A DNA stretch of 13,303 nucleotides. Origin: JBBTYG01 sp964418085 (lineage in GTDB: Bacteria > Patescibacteriota > Minisyncoccia > UBA6257 > 2-01-FULL-56-20). Of the stretch, positions 6,518 to 13,033 are shown piece after piece; position 1 is the stretch's first letter, and each line of letters starts with the position of its first letter. The stretch covers positions 1 to 13,303 of the forward strand of contig CAYQKB010000029.1 in the NCBI GenBank assembly GCA_964418085.1. The letters are read 5' to 3'. Under the pieces are notes generated by a model. The model worked only from the letters and a program-made list of their open reading frames with translations, was not told where the DNA came from and did no database searches. The position numbers and the translations under genes were made by a program.

Positions 6518-6620
6518 ATCCCGTTAGAAAATTAAAATCAATGTTATATCTAAACAAATCATTTGCGGTGTATCTGAATACTTGAAGCGAATACATGAAG
6601 TTTTTATTTTCTAACGGGAT
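6518..6620 (+). repeat. 15-bp inverted repeat spanning the start of the GspH-like gene
   Basis: ATCCCGTTAGAAAAT (6518-6532) is perfectly complementary to ATTTTCTAACGGGAT (6606-6620). The loop is 73 bases, and four more pairs are possible inside it (6534-6537 with 6601-6604). The right arm ends in the first two bases of the ATG at 6619. If transcribed together, the arm would bury that start codon. A possible -10 at 6542-6550 lies inside the loop, so transcripts from it would lack the left arm and escape. Confidence 0.7.
6542..6550 (+). promoter_or_regulatory. candidate extended -10 promoter for the pseudopilin operon
   Basis: TG-T-TATATC (6542-6550) follows the same TGT-TANNAT pattern as other starts in the locus. 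No convincing -35 is present. The start would be near 6557, about 60 bases before ATG 6619. Confidence 0.35.
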
Positions 6621-7095
6621 GAAAAAAGGATTTACTCTTATTGAACTTACCATCGTTGTCGTGATTATCGCCATTATAAGCGGTGTTTCTTTGCTCAGTC
6701 TTTCGAAGTATCGCAACAAAAGCAATTTAGACAGTGCGACGCGGCAAATTTCTGCGCTTCTTCGGGAGGCGCAGAGCCGTTCGGGTGCGCAGGAGTCCGG
6801 TGTGGCGTGGGGAGTTCATTTTGAAAACGCCACCACCTCTCCATTTTATGCCTTGTTTTCCGGCACGTATAATGCCACGAGTGCTTCCACCATCCTTGAG
6901 AAATATACGCTTCCAAATCTCATTTCGTACACGACCTCGAGTATCAGCCAGGGGTCGTATATTGAAGTTTCATTTGCCCAGGTTTCCGGACTTCCCGCTT
7001 CCTCAAGCTCGATCGGACTTGTTCTTTTGGTCCGCGGAGCTACCATTGCCTCCTCAACTATAAGCGTGAGCCAGAGCGGACTTATCGGATATTGA
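6619..7095 (+). CDS. GspH/FimT-like pseudopilin
   Basis: This is a minor pilin likely used in priming or at the tip of the pilus. From ATG 6619 it has 158 residues with a compact leader MKKG^FTLIELTIVVVIIAII, Glu at +5. ATG 6595 in the same frame would add eight residues (MKFLFSNG) and is possible; neither has a good Shine-Dalgarno. After the hydrophobic helix comes SATRQISALLREAQSRSGAQ, then a stretch (GVAWGVHF...YALFSGTY) typical of the GspH/FimT domain, and a Ser/Thr-rich beta region. It is first in a three-gene run with the next two genes. Confidence 0.85.
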   Translation: MKKGFTLIELTIVVVIIAIISGVSLLSLSKYRNKSNLDSATRQISALLREAQSRSGAQESGVAWGVHFENATTSPFYALFSGTYNATSASTILEKYTLPNLISYTTSSISQGSYIEVSFAQVSGLPASSSSIGLVLLVRGATIASSTISVSQSGLIGY

Positions 7096-7134
7096 TTTTA
7101 CCGCAGCCGTTGCCTGTCGAGATTCTTTGAATAT

Positions 7135-7143
7135 TGTTAAAAT
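7135..7143 (+). promoter_or_regulatory. candidate extended -10 promoter for the Kre9/KNH pseudopilin
   Basis: TG-T-TAAAAT (7135-7143) would start transcription near 7150. That start falls after an upstream TTG at 7127, which therefore cannot be the start codon on this transcript. It leaves about 16 bases, including an AGGT, before ATG 7166. Confidence 0.4.
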
Positions 7144-7165
7144 AAGTGAAATGCCGCAGGTACGT

Positions 7166-8095
7166 ATGAAATCCCTCCTGGTTATTAAAAAAAATGACGG
7201 GCAATCTCTTATCGAAATTTTGATTGCTGTTGCTATTGGCACCATTATGATAACGGCAGCTGCCGCGGTTATCGTTCCGGCTCTCAGGATAAACACCCAG
7301 ACAGACAAGGCACAGGTGGGAACGGCGCTTGCGAAAGAACTTCTCGAAAATGTTCGAGTGTGGGCGGAGGCCGATTGGAACAATGTTTTGAATCTGACTA
7401 CTACCAGTCATTATTATCTGAAGGCAACGAGTTCGCCATTCTCCGTTTTTTCCGGCGATGAATCTATTTCCGTCACGACGACCACATACACGAGATATTT
7501 TTATGTGGAAAACGTGAATCGGGACGGGAGCGATCTCGTGGTTTCGAGCGGGGGATCGAATGATCCGTCAACAAAAAAGGTTACGATTATGTACAGTTGG
7601 CCGCATAGCGCGACAAGCTCGATATCGGCGTATATCACCCGGAATAGAAATACCTATTTTCTCCAGACGGATTGGTCGGGCGGGCCGGGACTTGCCGGGC
7701 CAACCACGAGCACGAGCAGATTTTCAACTTCCACAAATATTGATTATGCGGGCTTCGGGGGTTCGATTTCAATCTTGCCAAGCGCTCCATTTATCAATAT
7801 TACTGTTCCTTTGGGCGGTGAACACTGGCAATGGGGTTCTACACATACCCTGCGGTGGGCTATCGGTGGGTTGCTCAATCCGCTTCACTATCTCGATATG
7901 GAAATCTATAATGCTAATGATTCTTCGACGGGCATGTATGTGTATACACAGATTGCTGCGTCGCCAGGGCAGTTTGATTTGACGCTACCGCCACCAGGTA
8001 CCTTTCCTTCCAGCACATATATAATGCACATGTGGGACAGATTTTATACTCCCAATCCAAACGGCTGGTCGGGAGTGTTTACCATCACGGAATAA
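7166..8095 (+). CDS. PilV/GspI-like pseudopilin with C-terminal Kre9/KNH-like Ig domain
   Basis: This is a surface-displayed minor pilin. I chose ATG 7166 (309 residues) because AGGT lies 5 bases upstream and the leader MKSLLVIKKNDG^QSLIEILI is of normal length; ATG 7151 or TTG 7127 would lengthen it. The first mature residue is Gln rather than Phe, and Glu +5 is kept. A helix (13-40) and a Ser/Thr-rich beta region follow. The C-terminal part (about 211-309) begins INITVPLGGEHWQWGSTHTL, the signature of Kre9/KNH-type Ig-like domains found in bacterial surface proteins. The stop codon overlaps the start of the next gene (TAATG), so the two are translationally coupled. Confidence 0.82.
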   Translation: MKSLLVIKKNDGQSLIEILIAVAIGTIMITAAAAVIVPALRINTQTDKAQVGTALAKELLENVRVWAEADWNNVLNLTTTSHYYLKATSSPFSVFSGDESISVTTTTYTRYFYVENVNRDGSDLVVSSGGSNDPSTKKVTIMYSWPHSATSSISAYITRNRNTYFLQTDWSGGPGLAGPTTSTSRFSTSTNIDYAGFGGSISILPSAPFINITVPLGGEHWQWGSTHTLRWAIGGLLNPLHYLDMEIYNANDSSTGMYVYTQIAASPGQFDLTLPPPGTFPSSTYIMHMWDRFYTPNPNGWSGVFTITE

Positions 8096-8991
8096 TGGAT
8101 ATAATCCGGGAAAGAAGATATTGTATAAAAATTGTCGGTTTGAGATGGATTTTTCTTTTCTGCTCTGCGGCGGTTTTTTTATTTCCCTCCGGCGCTCATG
8201 CTTCCACAAATATAAGCTCGTCAACAACCCAGCATTGGGCGTGGAATGATCTTATCGGCTGGATTGATTTTTATAACACGAATTCGGCCGTTGTGAATTA
8301 CGCGAAGATTGCCGGATATGCCAGCTCTTCCGCAGGCGACATTTCTTTTGATTGTGCAACAACCCGCGCAGGCGACATTTGCAGTCGCAGTAGTTATCAT
8401 GTACTGAACGACGGCTTGGGACATCTTTCGGGGTGGGCCTGGAACGATGAGTACGGATGGATCAGTTTTGATTGCCACAATGTGACATCGAGCGACTGCA
8501 ATACGTCTAATTATGAAGTTACGATTGACAGCGCGACGGGCATATTTAGCAATTACGCCTGGAATGATTTGTTGGGGTGGATCAGTTTTAATTCTTTAAG
8601 TAACGGATGCGGATCGTACTGCGTTATTACGAGCTGGATTACCACATCAACTTCTGGGTTTCTCGATTCCACGACGTTTGATACCGGTGCTGCTTCCGGG
8701 TCGCAACCGCAGTTAAATTCGATTATATGGCACGGAAGTATGCCTGGGGGGACCGCGGTAAAATTTCAGTTTGCGACGAGCAACGCTTCTTCGGGACCAT
8801 GGACGTTTGTCGGATCTGATGGCACGACAAACTCATACTACAACACCGTTGCACCGTCTTCTTCCATGATTCTTGGGTATAGCGCACATCCCAATGCCCG
8901 CTATCTTCGGTATCGGGCGACGCTTGTCTCTGACATAGCCCAAACCGTGAGTCCGAGGATTGATGATGTCATTATAAACTGGAGCCCATAA
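8095..8991 (+). CDS. secreted surface protein with three AWND-x-x-GWI-x-F repeats
   Basis: I have no function for this 298-residue protein. The start at ATG 8095 overlaps the previous stop by one base. It gives a clear signal peptide: basic N-terminus, hydrophobic core (IFLFCSAAVFLF) and the AHA^S site at 36/37. Mature repeats are WAWNDLIGWIDF (48-59), WAWNDEYGWISF (114-125) and YAWNDLLGWISF (154-165). Cysteine-containing segments lie between and after them. A C-terminal beta-rich domain (about 215-298) ends LRYRATL...PRIDDVIINWSP. Similar AW-x-N/E-x-x-GWI repeats occur in bacterial surface proteins. There is no sorting signal or C-terminal anchor, so it may be released or bound to the pilus. 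An exact 14-base repeat (8331-8344, 8367-8380) duplicates AGDI in frame. Confidence 0.85.
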   Translation: MDIIRERRYCIKIVGLRWIFLFCSAAVFLFPSGAHASTNISSSTTQHWAWNDLIGWIDFYNTNSAVVNYAKIAGYASSSAGDISFDCATTRAGDICSRSSYHVLNDGLGHLSGWAWNDEYGWISFDCHNVTSSDCNTSNYEVTIDSATGIFSNYAWNDLLGWISFNSLSNGCGSYCVITSWITTSTSGFLDSTTFDTGAASGSQPQLNSIIWHGSMPGGTAVKFQFATSNASSGPWTFVGSDGTTNSYYNTVAPSSSMILGYSAHPNARYLRYRATLVSDIAQTVSPRIDDVIINWSP

Positions 8992-8994
8992 CAG

Positions 8995-9040
8995 TAGACC
9001 TCATCTCAAAGTAGGTAGACTACTTTTGAGATGAGGTCTA
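8995..9040 (+). terminator. 20-bp near-perfect hairpin, possible terminator
   Basis: Bases 8995-9014 pair with 9020-9040 along 20 bp with one bulged T in the right arm and a GTAGA loop. The hairpin starts 4 bases after the stop of the secreted repeat protein. No T-run follows (GGGCAG), so it is not a canonical intrinsic terminator. It could stabilise the mRNA 3' end or be a mobile palindrome. The -10 of the LamG pilin begins 15 bases later. Confidence 0.65.
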
Positions 9041-9055
9041 GGGCAGATTTCGGTG

Positions 9056-9064
9056 TGTTATAAT
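9056..9064 (+). promoter_or_regulatory. extended -10 promoter giving a leaderless LamG-pilin mRNA
   Basis: TG-T-TATAAT (9056-9064) is a perfect extended -10. A start about 7 bases downstream falls at or next to the A of ATG 9071, so the mRNA should be leaderless. No -35 consensus is seen; the region upstream is the hairpin at 8995-9040. Confidence 0.7.
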
Positions 9065-9070
9065 TAATTT

Positions 9071-10354
9071 ATGAGTTCGAAAGTTCTTCCCAGTAGATCT
9101 GGTTTTACGCTCCTCGAAATTATTATTGTTATTGCTATCGTGGGCGTGGTTTCAATTACTGCTGTGATTTTAATAAGGCCAGCCGAGCAACTGAAGAATG
9201 CGCGGGATGCCCGGCGCGCTTCCGAGCTCGGAGCAATGAATTCTGCCCTCGTCCTTTATGAAGAAAACTCTGGCTTAAATAGTATGGGGAGCAGTTCGGT
9301 GCTCTATGTTTCACTCCCGGATCCCGCGGCTACCAGCAGTGTCGGTACATTCTGCGAGACGATGGGGTTGCCGCCCCTACCTCCCGGGTGGACATATCAT
9401 TGTGCTGCTTCTTCCACATATCGTCTGGCCAATGGTGCGGGCTGGATACCGGTCAATTTCCAAAATTCCGTTTCTCCTTTTGGTGCGTTGCCTGTTGATC
9501 CAGTAAACACAACCTCCTCCAGCTATTATACATATGCGGTGGGAACTGATTTCGAGCTTACGGGACGTTTCGAATCTGCGAAAAATCTCCCGCGAGAATA
9601 TAAAGATGGAGGAGCGGACCCAGTTCTGTATGAGGTTGGGGCGGATCTTTCGGTTTCTCCGTTTGCGGGTGGGCTCGTGGGGTGGTGGTCGTTCGACGAA
9701 GGGAGCGGAACGACAGCGGCGGACGGATCCGGATTCGGGGCGACGGGGAGCTTTGTCGGCACTCCAACATGGACTCAGGGCGAATTGGGAACCGCGCTTC
9801 AGTTTGATGGTACACAGGGCGTGGTATCCATATCGGATAGTTCCGTCTCCGAACTTCAGCTCCAGCCTCCTTTTACGATAAGCGAGTGGCTCTATCCAAC
9901 TCTTGGGGGCGATGTGACAGAAAAGTCGACGATGAATAAAGGATGGATTCGTGAGGATGGCAGTAATGCGTGGGTTGTGCATAACGCCGTGCTTGTTGTT
10001 GGGTCGGGCTTTCTCGCGTATTCGGGTGTAGCCATTCCCCCGCCGCTTGGTCTCGGTTGGTTCAAGTATGCTTTTATTCCTTCGCCCGGGGACAACGCAT
10101 GGAGCAATCTTGTTTTCTTATATGGTAGTGAAGGTAGAAAAGCATACATGAATGGTGGGTTGCAGTATAACCAGGCATTGCCTCTCAATGGTTACTTTTT
10201 GAAAATATCAACCACGAGCGAACCGCTTTATATAGGGGGAGTTTATGATGGCAGTTTTTCCGAAATGTGGCATGGTTCCATAGATGATGTTCGTGTGTGG
10301 CGTCGTACGCTCACGGCGTCTGAAGCGAAGAATGTGTATGACGCGGCGCAATAG
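9071..10354 (+). CDS. pseudopilin with C-terminal LamG/concanavalin-like domain
   Basis: This is a likely pilus-tip adhesin. The 427-residue protein begins MSSKVLPSRSG^FTLLEIIIV, cleaved after Gly11 with Glu at +5. Residues 12-195 follow the scaffold of the two short pilins upstream: AEQLKNARDARRASEL, GAGWIPVNF, LPVDPVN, YYTYAVGTDFEL and YEVGADLSV. Cys95 and Cys111 flank the variable loop. From about 201 a LamG-type jelly roll starts (GLVGWWSFDEGSG), with LQFDGTQGVVSI, PFTISEWLYP, KAYMNGGLQ, LYIGG and the closing SIDDVRVWRRTL. Such domains often bind glycans, but no ligand can be named. It replaces the usual pilin C-terminus with a tip roughly as large as the pilin itself. Confidence 0.93.
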   Translation: MSSKVLPSRSGFTLLEIIIVIAIVGVVSITAVILIRPAEQLKNARDARRASELGAMNSALVLYEENSGLNSMGSSSVLYVSLPDPAATSSVGTFCETMGLPPLPPGWTYHCAASSTYRLANGAGWIPVNFQNSVSPFGALPVDPVNTTSSSYYTYAVGTDFELTGRFESAKNLPREYKDGGADPVLYEVGADLSVSPFAGGLVGWWSFDEGSGTTAADGSGFGATGSFVGTPTWTQGELGTALQFDGTQGVVSISDSSVSELQLQPPFTISEWLYPTLGGDVTEKSTMNKGWIREDGSNAWVVHNAVLVVGSGFLAYSGVAIPPPLGLGWFKYAFIPSPGDNAWSNLVFLYGSEGRKAYMNGGLQYNQALPLNGYFLKISTTSEPLYIGGVYDGSFSEMWHGSIDDVRVWRRTLTASEAKNVYDAAQ

Positions 10355-10443
10355 GATGCTGGTAAGCCCTTTTCGAGCAACACATCTTCATATGTCGTAC
10401 GTAGCCAAATAAATTTTTTATTCTATAGTTACTATATATACCT

Positions 10444-10881
10444 ATGCCGAAATTTTTTAATCAGGGCAGGCTGGGGTGTTCGCGCAACGGGCAGGCAGTT
10501 TTGCCTCTCGTGTTTTTAATGGGCGGGCTGGTTATTATTATGTCGCTCACGCTTATATTTCTCGCAAATGCGTTTCTCGTAAGTTCATATGGATTTCAAA
10601 CATCAGAGCGGGCAGAAGCGGTTGCGGCTTCCGGCGCGTATGATGCACTGCTCCGCCTTACGCGGAACATAGATTTAGCGGCTTCATCTCCTGGGTATAC
10701 TCTTCCTCTTGGCAGTTATTCCGCTTCAGTTATAGTGACCCAAAATTCTCCGGCATCGGGACAGATTACTATCACTTCCAGTTGTACGATTTTAGGCCGA
10801 ACAAAAAAAGTCGTTGCTATCGTTTCAAAATCCTCCCTTACGGGGCAGACCATCCTTGCTTCGTGGCAGTACATACAATAA
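10444..10881 (+). CDS. PilX/GspK-like minor pilin
   Basis: The 145-residue protein has a basic N-terminus, the pattern RNG^QAVLPLVFLMGGLVI and a hydrophobic helix (about 18-48). It then has ERAEAVAASGAYDALLRLTRN, which resembles the helix after the membrane segment in PilX-N proteins (AFQAAEAAL). Like GspK, it lacks Glu at mature +5. The small beta-rich C-terminal part is not diagnostic. ATG 10444 follows AT-rich sequence with possible -10 TATAGT (10424-10429). The stop is 9 bases before pilMN, so the two are co-transcribed. A pilus-associated membrane protein outside the pilin family is the alternative. Confidence 0.6.
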   Translation: MPKFFNQGRLGCSRNGQAVLPLVFLMGGLVIIMSLTLIFLANAFLVSSYGFQTSERAEAVAASGAYDALLRLTRNIDLAASSPGYTLPLGSYSASVIVTQNSPASGQITITSSCTILGRTKKVVAIVSKSSLTGQTILASWQYIQ

Positions 10882-10890
10882 TTTTCTTTT

Positions 10891-12402
10891 ATGAAAAAAT
10901 TGGCATATTACACACCAAAGATATTGTCTCTTCTCCGTATCAGGCCATTCATTGGTGGTCTCGAGATTTCCGACGTCGCATTGCGGTTTGCGTATTACAG
11001 CGGGAATATGTGGCATCTTACCGCCGTGCCCCTTGAGCCGGGAACGCTTGAGAGCGGGAAAATAAAAGATCGCGAAAAGTTCATTTTGGCGCTCAAGACA
11101 CTCAGGGCGGGTTTGTCCGCAGGGAGCAAGCGTTATAAAATATCCGTTGTCGTATCACTCAGTTCCATCAGTATCTACAGCCAGGTTTTTTCTCTCCCCA
11201 TTGTGAAAGGCGAAAATCTTGATCGCGCGGTACAACTTAATATAGAAATGGTTTCGCCTATAGACACCTCACAGGCATATTCCGGCTGGCAGGCGGTGGG
11301 AGAGGATCAGGGTTCGCTCCGGCTCGAGATTTTGAGCGCATTTATTGATCGCGCGGTCGTTGATGAAATTAAAAAAGCGCTTCTTGAGGCGGATTTCATA
11401 CCCGTCGTTATGGAATCGAGAGCCCTTGCGCTCACTCGTCTTCTTCGGGAAGAGGGCGCCGGCATGGGGGTGGATGTAAAAAAATCTTATATTCTTATAA
11501 GCATTGATGGCTCAGGGGTTGATTTTTTGATCATCAGGCTGGGGCAGCTTTATTTCGAATATTTCAATCCATGGCAGGATATTATGAATGAGAAAGGCCA
11601 AATTTCTTCGGAGGCTTTTGAGACAGCGGTTATCCGAAATTTGCATCAAGTTATGAATTTTTACGGCCAGCATTGGACGGAGCCCATTTCTGAGGTGATT
11701 CTTTCTGCTGCGGCACTTAAAGACGAGGCGAAAAAAGTTGTTGCCGATAATTTTCCTTTTATTGTTCGGGAACTTTCGCTCAAGGATCAGGAAGTTGCTC
11801 CGGAGTGGTTTATCGCTTTAGGGTGCGGCCTTCGGGGAAGGAATCCCAGACGCAATGACAGGGAGATGAGTTTGCTCGGTATTGGCCCACAGGAAGAGTA
11901 TTATCATGAGCAGTTTATCTTGTTTGCCAGTTTCTGGCGCGTGCTTATGCCGATGGCGCTTGGTCTTCTTTTTGTCGCTTTCGCGCTTACTCATTTCTTT
12001 CTTGCCGAAACCCTTTCCGGTCTTGAGGCAAAAACGGTTTCAAATTCGGGAAGTTCTGAATTTCAAGAAGTTCAAACACTTCAAGCGAGCGCGGTTGATT
12101 TTAATCATGAAATTGATCTTTTTAAAGCGACAAAGGCGCAGCAAATTTCCAAAGCCAATCTCATTCTAAAAATTCGTGCTATCGCGGCTTTAAACGGAGC
12201 AACCATAAACCGAATATATTTTCAAAACGCGGATATCCCGCTTATCTTGAGCGGCGAGGTGCCTGCAAATGACAATCTTACAGCGCTCAAAGATGCTCTT
12301 GGAAAAGACCCCAGTTTTAAAAATGTTAATTTGAATCTTTCGGACATTCACGTGGATTCGCAAGGAATAACCTTTTCGATCACGTTTACTCTCGCTACAT
12401 AA
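10891..12402 (+). CDS. PilM-PilN fusion, T4P inner-membrane assembly protein (GspL-like layout)
   Basis: In canonical T4P, PilM is a cytoplasmic actin-like protein that binds the N-terminal tail of the membrane protein PilN. Here both appear in one 503-residue chain. Residues about 18-315 are PilM-like: FIGGLEISDVALRFAYY at the start, VVVSLSSISIYSQVFSLP, LDRAVQLNIE, and the nucleotide-site-like ILISIDGSGVDFLI (201-214). A linker contains MSLLGIGPQEE (326-336), resembling the PilN tail motif that docks on PilM. One membrane helix follows (about 349-372), then a PilN-like extracytoplasmic part with a helical segment (375-430) and a ferredoxin-like fold (ILKIRAIAALNGATINRIYF onward). The layout matches GspL of type II secretion. 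No separate PilN or PilO is seen. The 3' end overlaps the convergent pth by 8 bases. Confidence 0.85.
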   Translation: MKKLAYYTPKILSLLRIRPFIGGLEISDVALRFAYYSGNMWHLTAVPLEPGTLESGKIKDREKFILALKTLRAGLSAGSKRYKISVVVSLSSISIYSQVFSLPIVKGENLDRAVQLNIEMVSPIDTSQAYSGWQAVGEDQGSLRLEILSAFIDRAVVDEIKKALLEADFIPVVMESRALALTRLLREEGAGMGVDVKKSYILISIDGSGVDFLIIRLGQLYFEYFNPWQDIMNEKGQISSEAFETAVIRNLHQVMNFYGQHWTEPISEVILSAAALKDEAKKVVADNFPFIVRELSLKDQEVAPEWFIALGCGLRGRNPRRNDREMSLLGIGPQEEYYHEQFILFASFWRVLMPMALGLLFVAFALTHFFLAETLSGLEAKTVSNSGSSEFQEVQTLQASAVDFNHEIDLFKATKAQQISKANLILKIRAIAALNGATINRIYFQNADIPLILSGEVPANDNLTALKDALGKDPSFKNVNLNLSDIHVDSQGITFSITFTLAT

Positions 12403-12937
12403 ACAGTATTTTTTTCTCCACGAGTGCATTTCGGATGTTTTCAAATGCCGCGAAGAGCTCTTTCTGATTTTTTTGACCAATGGTTTCAAGCACCAGTTCT
12501 GATGCTTTCTGCCGTCGCTCGGAATTTTTTTCCTCGGGACGAATTCCTATGCGCACGCGAAAGAAATTTTTTGTTCCGGTGCTCGCGATTATTGATTCAA
12601 CTCCTTTATGTCCGCCGGCTCCTCGATTTATTGATATTTTGAAATCTCCCAGCCGGAGGTCGCTATCGTCGTGAAAAACTATCATTTCTTCCGGTTTAAT
12701 TTTCCAGAGCTTCAGTGCCTCGCGAACGGCGTATCCCGATTCATTCATAAAAACGAGAGGTTTTATCCATACGCCGCTTTCGGTTTTTATGTACAGAAAG
12801 GCGCCTTTTGCAGGCTTCATTGTGGCGGTCTCGGTTCCCAGAAGCCAATCAACAGCTTGATATCCGACGTTGTGGTATGTGTTTTCGTATTCATCTCCGG
12901 GATTCCCCAATCCTATGAAAAGTTTTATCGCTCGCAT
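12395..12937 (-). CDS. pth: peptidyl-tRNA hydrolase Pth
   Basis: Pth releases tRNA from stalled peptidyl-tRNA in the cytoplasm. I start at the ATG ending at 12937, which gives 180 residues, the family-typical start MRAIKLFIGLGNPG and an upstream AAAAGGTGG ribosome-binding site. An ATG 30 bases upstream (12967) is in frame and would add ten Lys/Glu-rich residues. In the numbering from 12937 the motifs are GLGNPG (Asn12), catalytic His22 in TYHNVG, FMNESG (64-69), HDDSDLRLG and GGHKG (His110). The residue after that His is Lys, where E. coli Pth has Asn114. The gene is convergent with pilMN (8-base overlap of the ends) and divergent from the signal peptidase gene. Confidence 0.95.
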   Translation of the reverse strand: MRAIKLFIGLGNPGDEYENTYHNVGYQAVDWLLGTETATMKPAKGAFLYIKTESGVWIKPLVFMNESGYAVREALKLWKIKPEEMIVFHDDSDLRLGDFKISINRGAGGHKGVESIIASTGTKNFFRVRIGIRPEEKNSERRQKASELVLETIGQKNQKELFAAFENIRNALVEKKILFM

Positions 12938-12989
12938 CCCCACCTTTTCTTTTTTTTGAAATTCCATTGTTTTAAAGATTAATTTGTCC

Positions 12990-13018
12990 TTGATAGTTGC
13001 GTATTGCGGTAGTATAAT
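12990..13018 (+). promoter_or_regulatory. sigma-70-type promoter for the signal peptidase gene
   Basis: TTGATA (12990-12995) and TATAAT (13013-13018) are separated by 17 bases, the best full promoter in the window. The start near 13025 leaves about 9 bases before ATG 13034, and excludes the upstream in-frame GTG at 13022. Confidence 0.85.
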
Positions 13019-13033
13019 CGTGTGAAACCTTGT

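Noticed and set aside
7127..7165. TTG 7127 as start of the Kre9/KNH pseudopilin
   Set aside because: It lies upstream of the candidate -10 and would give an overlong leader; ATG 7166 has an AGGT upstream and a normal prepilin leader.
9377..9982. 201-residue minus-strand ORF inside the LamG pilin gene
   Set aside because: It is Arg/Ser/Pro-rich antisense translation of a well-supported pilin-LamG gene.
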